Source: Sphingomonadales bacterium (GTDB lineage: Bacteria > Pseudomonadota > Alphaproteobacteria > Sphingomonadales > Sphingomonadaceae). Taken from it: a stretch of 64,000 nucleotides of DNA. The notes under the pieces are model-generated. The model was not told the DNA's origin. It worked only from the letters and a program-made list of their open reading frames with translations, and ran no database searches. Numbering within the stretch: the first letter of the stretch is position 1; each line of letters starts with the position of its first letter. Location: assembly GCA_027488785.1 (NCBI GenBank), contig JAIYAY010000028.1, positions 1 to 64,000 on the forward strand. The letters run 5' to 3'. This document shows, in pieces, positions 1-8,179 of the stretch. The position numbers and the translations under genes are program-made.

Positions 1-42
1 TGCCTGTCAGGTTTTCATAAGTTTTGCTAGGGGGTTTCCCAT

Positions 43-306
43 ATGAAGAAAATTGCTGTATCTCTCGTTCTTGCCGCTTCGCTCGGTTTGGCTGCTTGCT
101 CAGGTGCTGAAGAAGCAACAACAGAAGCAACAACAGAAGCAACAACAGAAGCTGCTGACGCCGCTGTTGAAGGCGCTGAAGTAGCTACCGACGCTGCTGC
201 AACTGACGCTGCTGCTGCTCCTGCTGCAGACGCTGCTGCTCCTGCTGCAGACGCTGCTGCCGCTGCTGCTCCTGCTGCAGACGCTGCGAAAGAAGCTGCG
301 AAGTAA
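43..306 (+). CDS. Small alanine-rich repeat lipoprotein
   Basis: An 87-residue predicted lipoprotein. The first 20 residues form a signal peptide ending in a lipobox (LAAC, Cys19), so it is probably lipid-anchored in the envelope. The mature part is almost entirely Ala, Glu, Thr, Asp and Pro in short repeats: three EATT units, then A/P-rich units each ending in AAD. There is no folded domain and no catalytic motif. AGGGGG lies about 8 bases before the ATG, and an intrinsic terminator follows, so it is probably transcribed alone. The function is unknown; similar low-complexity lipoproteins are common in sphingomonads (from memory, not searched). Confidence 0.75.
   Translation: MKKIAVSLVLAASLGLAACSGAEEATTEATTEATTEAADAAVEGAEVATDAAATDAAAAPAADAAAPAADAAAAAAPAADAAKEAAK
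112..147 (+). repeat. Three perfect 12-bp tandem repeats
   Basis: GAAGCAACAACA occurs three times head to tail inside the lipoprotein gene and encodes EATT each time. Because the unit is 12 bases, slippage would change length without breaking the frame. Looser repeats coding for the AAAPAAD-type units follow up to about position 290. Confidence 0.85.
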
Positions 307-340
307 TATTCGCGCTTTCTAAGCGAAAGCATTTTGATAA

Positions 341-373
341 GGGCTGTCCTGTTTACAGGGCGGCCCTTTTCTT
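341..373 (+). terminator. Intrinsic terminator after the lipoprotein gene
   Basis: GGGCTGTCCTGT (341-352) pairs, with two G-U pairs, with ACAGGGCGGCCC (355-366). A TTTTCTTT tract follows. It lies 35 bases after the stop codon of the lipoprotein gene. Confidence 0.8.
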
Positions 374-426
374 TGCCTGTGACAATGCTGGACTATGTCT
401 TTGGCACACTAAATTTCTATCTGCGA

Positions 427-1548
427 TTATTGTCCGTGATATGTAGCGACGGTGCGCGACACAAACTGCATGAATGACATACGCTGCGGAATAGGCGCAG
501 TCGTGCTGCCCATCATAACGGCCACGGCATAGCGTGTACCGTCAGGCGCCGTCATTATACCAATATCATTATAGCCCGTTGAAACCGGAGGCAGAATTTG
601 TCCTGTCCCCGTCTTGTGCAGAAAACGCCACCCCGCAGGCACTCCTGCCTTCAACCGGTTCGGTCCGCTTGATGTGCGTGACATTATCTCCAAGATTAAG
701 CGCGTCGACGCAGGTGAGAGCAGCTCGCCTTTAGCCAATTTCGCAAGCGCGCGGACAATCGCCTCCGGACTTGCTCCGTCGACGGGATCGGCAAGATAGC
801 GATCCAATGCTGCTTTTCGCCTCGCCAGAGGCACTTCAGCGCGCGCCGCATAAAAGCGCTGTCCAATGGCATATTCTTGACGCCATTCCAGCCCGGCTAT
901 CGCACTTTGCATCGCACGCTCACCCGGACCAAAGCGGATGGCGCCTAGTTTTTTGCGCAAAAGAAAATTCTGCACGACCTGCGGTCCACCTGCCGTACGC
1001 AGCAGAGAATCATTTGCGGTGTTGTCGCTGCTGATAATCGCTTGTTCGAGAAGCGACAGCACGGTCACCTCGATCTCGCCATTGGCGATAACGCGGTCGC
1101 GAATGGGTTGATGAAAGACCGCAAGGTCATCGCGCGTAATGCGTATTTTTTGGTCGAGCCGGATCTTGCCTTGGTCGACCAAGTCCAAAACCGTCAGTGC
1201 CACCCATGTTTTGGATACGCTTTGCTGTGGAAATAGCTCGTCAACACGTTGACCGGTTATCCATTCCCCGCCATCGATACGCATGATTGCAACGCCCGTC
1301 CGCCCCGGAAAAGCGCGCCATTGCTCGTTTAGCAGATTTTCCAACCCCATAGGTGCACGGGTAACCGTGGGACGAACTGGAACGACAGGCGCCATTGGTC
1401 TGTTCACGGCTGGGGCGGGCTGTGTTCGCGATGGTGCACGTTCTGCAGCAACGCATGCCGACAACATGCCCATTATCGCCAATGCGGACATGCCTTTGCA
1501 GCCGATGCCCTTGATGCGGTTTTGGTGAACTCTTAATTTATTGGCCAT
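427..1548 (-). CDS. Class A beta-lactamase-family serine hydrolase, lipoprotein
   Basis: A 373-residue protein of the serine beta-lactamase/penicillin-binding fold. The active-site motifs are in order: SVSK (110-113, nucleophile Ser110), SDN (174-176) and KTG (312-314). A hydrophobic segment ending in LSAC (29-32) looks like a lipobox, and a proline-rich linker follows, so it should be an outer-envelope lipoprotein facing the periplasm. The stretch between SDN and KTG is longer than in TEM-type enzymes and lacks the usual omega-loop signature; the best candidate for the general-base Glu is Glu210 in GPGE. It could hydrolyse beta-lactams or be a non-resistance hydrolase. The family is firm, the substrate is not. 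Confidence 0.85.
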   Translation of the reverse strand: MANKLRVHQNRIKGIGCKGMSALAIMGMLSACVAAERAPSRTQPAPAVNRPMAPVVPVRPTVTRAPMGLENLLNEQWRAFPGRTGVAIMRIDGGEWITGQRVDELFPQQSVSKTWVALTVLDLVDQGKIRLDQKIRITRDDLAVFHQPIRDRVIANGEIEVTVLSLLEQAIISSDNTANDSLLRTAGGPQVVQNFLLRKKLGAIRFGPGERAMQSAIAGLEWRQEYAIGQRFYAARAEVPLARRKAALDRYLADPVDGASPEAIVRALAKLAKGELLSPASTRLILEIMSRTSSGPNRLKAGVPAGWRFLHKTGTGQILPPVSTGYNDIGIMTAPDGTRYAVAVMMGSTTAPIPQRMSFMQFVSRTVATYHGQ

Positions 1549-1701
1549 GCAGAACTGCTAAAGCAGGCTTGTCGTCGAGAATAGCTTTTACCCATATTTT
1601 GCGACGAACGATTCTTGAGCGTCGACGAGATGAGGAAGTATCACGCAGCAACGATGACCTTCGCGGCTACTGACGGAAAATTGTGCGGGCAGATTAAATA
1701 C

Positions 1702-2160
1702 CTAGCCGCGGCCGCGATAGGGCTGCACACCTTGGTCGGGTATCCACAAACCCTTGGGTGGCTCGCCCGATTGCCAGAACACATCAATCGGAATGCCGCC
1801 GCGTGGATACCAATAGCCGCCGATACGCAGCCAATGTGGCTTCATCTCCGCGAAAAGTCGTTCGCCAATGCCAACGGTACAATCTTCGTGAAAGGCGGCG
1901 TGATTGCGGAACGAACCTAGAAACAGCTTCAACGATTTTGATTCGATTATTGTCGCATCCGGCGCATAATCGATCACCAAATGGGCAAAGTCCGGCTGCG
2001 CCGTGACGGGGCACAGCGAGGTAAATTCAGGCACCGCAAAGCGTGCGAGATACAGGGCGCCTGGCCGCGGATTGGGAACATAATCCAGTTGCGCCTCTTC
2101 AGGCGTTTGGGGAAGCGCGCTTTGCGCGCCGAGAAATTTGGGCTTGGGCGTTTCAGTCAT
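1702..2160 (-). CDS. queF: NADPH-dependent 7-cyano-7-deazaguanine reductase
   Basis: QueF reduces preQ0 to preQ1 with NADPH in queuosine biosynthesis, in the cytosol. The 152-residue length fits the short, type I (unimodular) enzymes. The family signature is clear: nucleophile Cys50 in FTSLCPVT, Asp57 in QPDF, the ESKSLK substrate/NADPH motif and the FHE/C region after it. The chosen ATG (2158-2160) gives [11 protein letters not shown], the usual N-terminus; an upstream in-frame start would add 22 residues that do not resemble the family. It is divergent from the photolyase gene with about 140 bases between them. Confidence 0.95.
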   Translation of the reverse strand: MTETPKPKFLGAQSALPQTPEEAQLDYVPNPRPGALYLARFAVPEFTSLCPVTAQPDFAHLVIDYAPDATIIESKSLKLFLGSFRNHAAFHEDCTVGIGERLFAEMKPHWLRIGGYWYPRGGIPIDVFWQSGEPPKGLWIPDQGVQPYRGRG

Positions 2161-2298
2161 GATCGCGCATTTAGCCGTTTTGTAGCGTGAAGCAAACGGC
2201 TCGAGCATAAATATGGCGGCATCCATCCAAACAACCGGACCCTGTCTTTCTGGAAACCCTGTATCGTCCTTGCATGCGCCCTGCGCTATGTCGCAGAC

Positions 2299-3822
2299 AT
2301 GACAATTTTGATTCCGATTTTTGGTGACCAGCTAAGCCACGGCCTGTCTTCTTTGGCGGGGCAGGACAAAAAAACATGCGTCATCTTGATGGCGGAGGTG
2401 GACGAAGAAACCGAATATGTGCCGCACCATAAATCCAAAATGGCGTATATCCTGTCTGCCATGCGCCATCACGCAGAGGATCTGCGCGCGGCTGGCTGGG
2501 CCGTCGATTACGTAAAACTGACCAATGCAAACAACAGCGGGAGCTTCACCGGCGAAGTTGCGCGCGCCATCGAGCGGCTCAAAATCTCCGCGCTGCGCGT
2601 GACCGAGGCGGGTGAATGGCGCGTAAAGGCCATGCTCGATAGCTGGCCCGACCGTTTTGATGTTCCAGTGACAATCCTGCCCGACGACCGATTTTTGTGC
2701 ACCCATGCCGAGTTTGAAAGCTGGGCCAAGGACCGCAAGCAGTTGCGAATGGAATTCTTTTATCGCGATATGCGCCGCAAATCCGGTCTACTGATGAACG
2801 GCGATGCACCCGAAGGTGGACAATGGAATTTTGACGCCGAAAACCGCAAACCCGCCAAGCGCGATCTGACGATGCCAAAGCCACTGCATTTTGCACCCAA
2901 TGCCGTGACGCAAGAGGTTATCCAGATGGTTGAGGCCCGTTATGGTGACAATTTCGGACAGACAGACAAATTCGGCTTTGCCGTGACCCGAGAAGACGCG
3001 TTGCAGCAGCAAAAGCATTTCCTGGCGCATGCCTTGCCGCATTTTGGCGATTACCAAGACGCAATGCTCACGGGCGAGCCGTTTTTGTGGCACTCGATCC
3101 TCTCCCCCTATATCAATTCGGGCTTGATTGACCCGCTTGAACTATGCCGCGCGGTTGAGGAGCAATATCAAGCGGGAAAGGTTCCGATTAACGCCGCCGA
3201 AGGCTTGATTCGGCAAGTCATTGGCTGGCGCGAATATGTGCGCGGCATTTATTGGCACGCTGGCCCCGAATATGTGGAGAGCAACGCGCTTGACGCCACG
3301 CGATCCCTGCCCGCATTTTACTGGACGGGTAACACCGACATGCATTGCCTGTCGCAGGCGATCGGCCAGACAATCGCGAATAGCTACGCACATCATATCC
3401 AGCGGCTTATGATAACCGGCAATTTTGCGTTGCTGGCAGGACTGGATCCAAAACAAGTCCATAAATGGTATTTGGCGGTCTATGCCGATGCTTATGAATG
3501 GGTGGAATTGCCCAACAGCCTTGGCATGAGCCAGTTTGCCGATGGCGGCATGCTCGCGTCCAAACCTTATGCGGCGAGCGGCGCGTACATCAATCGCATG
3601 TCCGATTATTGTACATATTGCCGTTATGACGTCAAACAACGCGTTGGAGCAAAAGCTTGCCCTTTCAATGCATTATATTGGGAATTCATCGCCCGGAACG
3701 AAAGCAAGCTGCGCAATAATCCTCGTATGGCGATGCCGTATAAAAATTGGGAGCGGATGACGGAGGCAGATAAAGTAAAGCTTCGGGCGCATGCGCAGCA
3801 GTTTCTGGAAACGCTTGGATAG
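2299..3822 (+). CDS. phrB: FeS-type (6-4) photolyase / cryptochrome-photolyase-related protein
   Basis: A 507-residue flavoprotein of the FeS-BCP class, which repairs UV (6-4) pyrimidine dimers using light. The four [4Fe-4S] ligands are visible at Cys350, Cys438, Cys441 and Cys454, the same numbers as in Agrobacterium PhrB, which has the same length. Residues 1-130 form the alpha/beta antenna domain; the C-terminal helical part carries the FAD site. In PhrB-type proteins the second chromophore is a ribolumazine. The gene stands alone. A blue-light sensory role cannot be excluded from sequence. Confidence 0.93.
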   Translation: MTILIPIFGDQLSHGLSSLAGQDKKTCVILMAEVDEETEYVPHHKSKMAYILSAMRHHAEDLRAAGWAVDYVKLTNANNSGSFTGEVARAIERLKISALRVTEAGEWRVKAMLDSWPDRFDVPVTILPDDRFLCTHAEFESWAKDRKQLRMEFFYRDMRRKSGLLMNGDAPEGGQWNFDAENRKPAKRDLTMPKPLHFAPNAVTQEVIQMVEARYGDNFGQTDKFGFAVTREDALQQQKHFLAHALPHFGDYQDAMLTGEPFLWHSILSPYINSGLIDPLELCRAVEEQYQAGKVPINAAEGLIRQVIGWREYVRGIYWHAGPEYVESNALDATRSLPAFYWTGNTDMHCLSQAIGQTIANSYAHHIQRLMITGNFALLAGLDPKQVHKWYLAVYADAYEWVELPNSLGMSQFADGGMLASKPYAASGAYINRMSDYCTYCRYDVKQRVGAKACPFNALYWEFIARNESKLRNNPRMAMPYKNWERMTEADKVKLRAHAQQFLETLG

Positions 3823-3883
3823 TTTGTAAAAGCGTCTTATCCTGCTCTGCATAAGAATCATATATGCGGGCAAGGACAACATC

Positions 3884-4726
3884 ATGGAATTGTTAGTAAG
3901 CACCGATTGGTTGGCGAACGAAATCGGCGCGTCCGACCTTCGCATAGTCGATGCCACATGGTTCATGCCCGGTGCGGGTCGCAATGCGCAGGCAGAATAT
4001 GAAGGCGGACATATTCCATCGGCCGTATTCATGGATTTGGAAGAATTGGCCGACGCCAATAGCAGCCTGCCGAACACATTGCCGCCACCAGAAAAATTCG
4101 CGAGCCGCATGCAATCGCTGGGGTTAGGCGACGGCAGCCGTATCGTGGTCTATGATGACAGCCCGTTCAAATCTGCGACGCGCGCGTGGTGGATGTTGAC
4201 CTTGTTCGGCGCGCATGATGTGGCCATCCTTGATGGCGGTATCGCCAAATGGAAAGCCGAAGGACGCTCGCTAGAAACCGGTAAACCCACATTGCGCCAC
4301 CGCCATTTTACCGTGTGGAAAGATGACAAGGCCGTACGCAACAAGGCCGACATGCTTGCCAATTTGCACAGCAAGGACGCCGATGTTGTAGATGCCCGCG
4401 GTGCTGGCCGCTTTACGGGCGAAGAGGCCGAACCACGGCCTGAAATGGCATCAGGGCATATCCCGGGCAGCCGCAACTTGCCATTCGGTCAGCTTTTCAG
4501 CGCAGACGGAACATGGAAGCGCGGCGCAGAATTAACTCAAGCCTTTACCGACGCTGGCGTGGATTTGAACAAGCCGATGATTACCACGTGCGGGTCAGGC
4601 ATGACCGCTGCGGTTGTCCTTTTCGGGGCGCGCATGACCGGCAAGACCGATGTGGCATTGTATGACGGAAGCTGGTCCGAATGGGGTCTCGATCCCGACA
4701 CCCCCAAAGCGCAGGGTGCGGCTTGA
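3884..4726 (+). CDS. sseA: 3-mercaptopyruvate sulfurtransferase
   Basis: A 280-residue protein with two rhodanese domains (about 1-130 and 155-275). The active loop in the second domain reads CGSGMT (Cys236-Thr241), the form typical of mercaptopyruvate sulfurtransferases rather than thiosulfate sulfurtransferases (CRxGx[RT]). It moves sulfur from 3-mercaptopyruvate to cyanide or other thiophiles. Its stop codon overlaps the TTG start of the next gene (TTGA), so the two are translationally coupled and share a sulfur amino acid theme. Confidence 0.92.
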   Translation: MELLVSTDWLANEIGASDLRIVDATWFMPGAGRNAQAEYEGGHIPSAVFMDLEELADANSSLPNTLPPPEKFASRMQSLGLGDGSRIVVYDDSPFKSATRAWWMLTLFGAHDVAILDGGIAKWKAEGRSLETGKPTLRHRHFTVWKDDKAVRNKADMLANLHSKDADVVDARGAGRFTGEEAEPRPEMASGHIPGSRNLPFGQLFSADGTWKRGAELTQAFTDAGVDLNKPMITTCGSGMTAAVVLFGARMTGKTDVALYDGSWSEWGLDPDTPKAQGAA

Positions 4727-5901
4727 GTTCTGACAAGCCTCAAAAGCCCGCCACGAAAATAGTTACTGCAGGGCGAAACAGTGCGCTAACTGGCCCGGTT
4801 GTCAACGTGCCCATTTGGCGCGCGAGCACGCATCTATATGACAATGTTGCGGCACTGGAGGCAGGTAAATCGGGCAATGCGGACGGCCGCTTTTTCTACG
4901 GTCGCCGCGGTTCACCCACGCAATGGTCGTTAGCCGAGGCGTTGACCGAAATGGAGCCCGGCGCGCACGGGACGATGCTCTATCCATCCGGTGTCGCCGC
5001 TATTGCGTGCGCGCTTTTGTCAGTTTTGAAAGCGGGCGACGTGTTGTTAATGACGGACAACGCCTATGATCCAAGTCGGTCCTTGGCCGACGGATTTCTG
5101 AAGCGTTTCGGGGTTGAGACGCGCTATTTCGACCCGCTTACCACTGATTATGACACGCTTTTTTGCGATCGCACCAAGGCGATCTTGTTGGAATCGCCCG
5201 GAAGCCTGACCTTTGAGGTGCAAGATATTCCCGCCATTTGCGCAGCGGCCAAGAAACATAATGTGGTCACTTTGCTCGATAACACGTGGGCGACATCTTA
5301 TTTCCATACGGCGCTCGATAAGGGCATCGATATGGCGATCTTATCGTGCACCAAATATATTGTCGGCCATAGCGACGTCATGATGGGCAGTGTCACCACG
5401 CATGCAAAATATTGGATGCGATTGCGCCAAACCGCACAGCAGCTTGGCCAGACAGTGTCGCCCGATGATGCGTATCTCGCCAGTCGCGGCCTGCGCACCT
5501 TATCCATCCGGATGAAAGCGCATGCGGCATCGGCGCTGCAAATCGCCAAATGGCTTCAAACGCAGCCAGATGTGGCGGCGGTATTTCACCCCGCACTACC
5601 GGAGTGCCCGGGACACGCAATTTGGAAGCGCGACTTCACCGGTGCGTCGGGGCTATTCTCGTTCATCCATAAGGGTGACACCGCAACCGCCGCCGCCTTT
5701 GTAGATGCACTCGACCTGTTCGGGATCGGTTATAGCTGGGGCGGCTTTGAAAGCCTGGCTTTGCCCGTTCAGCCTGAAAAATATCGGTCTGCGGTAGCTT
5801 GGGAAAAAGACGGCATACTCATCCGACTACAGATTGGCTTGGAAGACGCCGAAGATTTGATCGCCGATCTAAGCCAAGCCTTCATTGCGGCTAGTACATG
5901 A
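4723..5901 (+). CDS. metC: Cystathionine beta-lyase
   Basis: A PLP enzyme of the Cys/Met metabolism family that splits cystathionine into homocysteine, pyruvate and ammonia for methionine synthesis. The PLP lysine lies in LSCTKYIVGHSD; the RFFYGRRGSPT and LYPSG segments are family hallmarks. The start is taken as TTG at 4723, which overlaps the sseA stop and gives 392 residues beginning SSDKPQKPATK. An in-frame ATG at 4681 would lie deep inside sseA and would add residues unlike the family. Other members of the family, such as cystathionine gamma-synthase, are less likely from the overall sequence. Confidence 0.9.
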   Translation: MSSDKPQKPATKIVTAGRNSALTGPVVNVPIWRASTHLYDNVAALEAGKSGNADGRFFYGRRGSPTQWSLAEALTEMEPGAHGTMLYPSGVAAIACALLSVLKAGDVLLMTDNAYDPSRSLADGFLKRFGVETRYFDPLTTDYDTLFCDRTKAILLESPGSLTFEVQDIPAICAAAKKHNVVTLLDNTWATSYFHTALDKGIDMAILSCTKYIVGHSDVMMGSVTTHAKYWMRLRQTAQQLGQTVSPDDAYLASRGLRTLSIRMKAHAASALQIAKWLQTQPDVAAVFHPALPECPGHAIWKRDFTGASGLFSFIHKGDTATAAAFVDALDLFGIGYSWGGFESLALPVQPEKYRSAVAWEKDGILIRLQIGLEDAEDLIADLSQAFIAAST

Positions 5902-5948
5902 CCGTGACGCTGATTGGAAAATTTCACTCAAACAGATAATGCTTGAAG

Positions 5949-5963
5949 TTGACCTAGCGTCAA
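5949..5963. promoter_or_regulatory. Inverted repeat, probable MerR-type operator
   Basis: TTGAC-CTAGC-GTCAA is a perfect dyad ending one base before the ATG at 5965, inside a larger imperfect dyad CTTGA...TCAAG (5942-5964). MerR-family regulators bind such dyads within long promoter spacers, often over their own promoter. The position suggests either autoregulation or that translation starts at the later ATG (5980). Confidence 0.5.
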
Positions 5964-5964
5964 G

Positions 5965-6798
5965 ATGCATACAGTCCACATGACTGATTCGCTTCAGATA
6001 AACGAAGTTGTCCGCCGCACTGGCCTAACTAGCCGCACGTTGCGGTTTTACGAAACCAAGGGGCTCGTCGCACCACTGCGCACTGCTTCAGGGCGCCGAA
6101 TATTCGGTGAACGCGAATTGTCGCGCTTGCATCAGATCGCCGTCCTTAAGTCGGCAGGGCTGAGTCTCTCGCAAATGCAACGTCTGTTTGCGGGACATAG
6201 CGTCGATTTGTCAGCGATGTTGACCGCTCAGCTAAAAATGCTTGATGAAGAGGCCGCGCAGATAAACAGCACGCGCCAAATTATTCACTTTGCAATGTCG
6301 CGCCTCGACGACGGCGAACGGATCGACGCAGCGACATTATGTGCGCTCATCGAATCTGGAGAGCGGATGACGAATCAAGAGCCAAGGGAATGGCAAGCCG
6401 TGACCGACCTCTATTTTTCGCCGGAAGAGAAAGCGAAATGGGCAACGGCATGGCAATTAATCGGTTCTGACTTCGATGCGCGGTCCTATGATGCGCAATG
6501 GCAGAATTTGGGCGACCGTATCAAGGCCGCGATACCGATGGATCCAGAAAGCGACACGGCGCAGGCATTTGTCGAAGAATGGTTTGAACTCCTCAAACCC
6601 TTTTCTGCCGTCAGCACGCCTGACATGTGGCAATCAACTATGAAAATGTATGACGAAATGGATCAATGGATGGGTAAAGGCGCGCCCGATCCTGGTTTCG
6701 ACAAGTCAGTATGGAATTTCATGAAACGCGCTACGGCCGCGCGTATTATGCGGGGCGGGAGGCTGCCCGGTTTTGAAGCGGAAAAAAAGGGAGATTGA
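5965..6798 (+). CDS. MerR-family transcriptional regulator with TipAS-type effector domain
   Basis: The N-terminal MerR winged helix-turn-helix (about residues 11-80, containing RTGLTSRTLRFYETKGL) is followed by a dimerisation helix and then a C-terminal helical domain (about 145-265) resembling the TipAS drug-binding fold. It probably activates the efflux gene that begins one base after its stop codon when it binds a toxic compound. The start could be ATG 5965 or ATG 5980; neither has a strong ribosome-binding site, and the operator-like dyad abuts the first. The effector is unknown. Confidence 0.85.
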   Translation: MHTVHMTDSLQINEVVRRTGLTSRTLRFYETKGLVAPLRTASGRRIFGERELSRLHQIAVLKSAGLSLSQMQRLFAGHSVDLSAMLTAQLKMLDEEAAQINSTRQIIHFAMSRLDDGERIDAATLCALIESGERMTNQEPREWQAVTDLYFSPEEKAKWATAWQLIGSDFDARSYDAQWQNLGDRIKAAIPMDPESDTAQAFVEEWFELLKPFSAVSTPDMWQSTMKMYDEMDQWMGKGAPDPGFDKSVWNFMKRATAARIMRGGRLPGFEAEKKGD

Positions 6799-6799
6799 A

Positions 6800-7168
6800 A
6801 TGAACGCGTGGATCTATCTGGCAATCGCCATCGCTTTTGAAATAGCAGGAACGAGCCTGCTCAAGGCTTCCGACGGCTTTGCCCGCATCGGCTTCGGTAT
6901 CGGTTCAATGGCATGTTATTGGGTATGTTTCGCTTTCCTTGCTGTGGCGATGAAGAGCATTCCGGTAGGTGTAACCTATGCGATCTGGTCCGGGATGGGG
7001 ATAATGGCGATTACCATCATCGGTTGGCTGGTTTTCAAACAAAGCCTGCAACCCATCCAGATTGGGTTTATCATGCTGATCTTGGTCGGGGCAATCGGAC
7101 TAAATCTAACGACAAAAGTCGATGCCACAGAGCCTCAGCGCGTCGGCACCGGCACGTCGCCAGAATAA
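6800..7168 (+). CDS. SMR-family small multidrug efflux protein
   Basis: A 122-residue inner-membrane protein with four predicted transmembrane helices. The conserved membrane-embedded Glu of the family is in AFEIAGTSLLKAS in helix 1. It should act as a proton-coupled dimer exporting lipophilic cations or guanidinium-type compounds; sequence alone does not separate EmrE-like from Gdx-like members. The start at 6800 has AGGGAG about 7 bases upstream and lies one base after the MerR gene, indicating a two-gene operon. Its 3' end overlaps the convergent dehydrogenase gene by 34 bases. Confidence 0.88.
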   Translation: MNAWIYLAIAIAFEIAGTSLLKASDGFARIGFGIGSMACYWVCFAFLAVAMKSIPVGVTYAIWSGMGIMAITIIGWLVFKQSLQPIQIGFIMLILVGAIGLNLTTKVDATEPQRVGTGTSPE

Positions 7169-8004
7169 TCGTAAAATCCGCGCTTCACTTTGCGGCCATA
7201 CCATCCGGCCTCTACATATTTTTGTAGTAAGGGGGCGGGGCGGAATTTTGGGTCACCCGTCGATTGAAACAGCACATTGGTGATTTCAAGACAGGTATCG
7301 AGCCCGATAAAATCTGCCAAGGTCAGCGGTCCCATCGGGTGATTGAGGCCAAGCTGGCACGCGGTATCGATGTCGCGAATGCTGGCCACGCCTTCGCCAA
7401 GGGCAAAGATGGCCTCATTGATCATCGGCATCAACACGCGGTTCACGATAAAGCCCGGCGCATCATTGGCAAAAACCAATTGCTTGCCCAGCGCCTCGCC
7501 ATATTGGCGCACAACGTCGACGGTCGCGTCGGTGGTCGCTAGGCCGCGAATGATTTCAATCAGACCCATAACCGGCACGGGGTTGAAGAAATGGACGCCT
7601 ATGAAACGCTTTGGATCGGGCGATGATTGCGCCAGCCGTGTGATTGGAATCGACGAAGTGTTCGATGCCAGTACCGCCTGATCGCCAAGGACCTTGCCCA
7701 CGGCCTCAAATATCTTGCGCTTAATGTCCTCGCGCTCGGTCGCCGCTTCAATGATCAGCCCAGCCTCCGCCATTGGTTCATAGCTGGCGACGGGCTCAAT
7801 GCGCGACAACAATGCGTCAGCTTCAACCTGCCCCATTTTGTCTTTGGCTACCAAACGTGCCAAGGCGTTGGCAATGTTCGTTTTACCTGCTTCGGCCTTG
7901 GCCAAATCAATATCGGACAGATAGACATGATAGCCAGCAGCCGCGCTCACTTGTGCGATGCCTGCACCCATTTGACCCGCCCCAATAACACCAACTGCAC
8001 GCAT
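7135..8004 (-). CDS. 3-hydroxybutyryl-CoA dehydrogenase
   Basis: A 289-residue soluble NAD(P)-dependent 3-hydroxyacyl-CoA dehydrogenase of the short, single-function type (PaaH/Hbd). The dinucleotide fold opens the protein (GVIGAGQMGAGIA, about 5-17). The catalytic His is in GVHFFNPVPVM and the C-terminal domain has the GFIVNRVLMPMINEA segment. It interconverts acetoacetyl-CoA and 3-hydroxybutyryl-CoA in fatty acid, butyrate or polyhydroxyalkanoate metabolism. It is transcribed divergently from hom and has no operon partner. Confidence 0.92.
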   Translation of the reverse strand: MRAVGVIGAGQMGAGIAQVSAAAGYHVYLSDIDLAKAEAGKTNIANALARLVAKDKMGQVEADALLSRIEPVASYEPMAEAGLIIEAATEREDIKRKIFEAVGKVLGDQAVLASNTSSIPITRLAQSSPDPKRFIGVHFFNPVPVMGLIEIIRGLATTDATVDVVRQYGEALGKQLVFANDAPGFIVNRVLMPMINEAIFALGEGVASIRDIDTACQLGLNHPMGPLTLADFIGLDTCLEITNVLFQSTGDPKFRPAPLLQKYVEAGWYGRKVKRGFYDYSGDVPVPTR

Positions 8005-8054
8005 TTTTTCACTCCAATTTCGTATTTATCTCGGCTCTAGCGAACGCCATGGGC

Positions 8055-8116
8055 AAGCGCCAGCCTTGCGGTTATCTGTGCTCGCGCAAGAGCATCGCAA
8101 GCTTGGGCTGGCGTTT
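8055..8116. other. Long imperfect hairpin between divergent genes, upstream of hom
   Basis: CGCCAGCC (8058-8065) pairs with GGCTGGCG (8106-8113), extended by AAG/TTT on the outside and by TTGCG (8066-8070) with CGCAA (8096-8100) inside. A second stem, GCTC (8080-8083) with GAGC (8090-8093), lies in the loop. If transcribed toward hom it would be a structured 5' leader about 65 bases before the ATG. No riboswitch family is recognised. Confidence 0.4.
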
Positions 8117-8179
8117 CCATCAAATTCCACTTAAGCGCGGCTTAAATCCAAAAGATTCTAGGCAGAAAGTCCCTTAACC

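Noticed and set aside
27-332. Open frame on the minus strand opposite the repeat lipoprotein gene
   Set aside because: It is the shadow of the alanine-rich repeat; composition is an artefact of the GCT/GCA repeats, and the plus strand has a signal peptide, lipobox, ribosome-binding site and terminator.
8005-8179. SAM-II or other known riboswitch upstream of hom
   Set aside because: The stem arrangement does not match the sequence signatures of SAM-II or SAM-I that I know; kept only as an unassigned hairpin.
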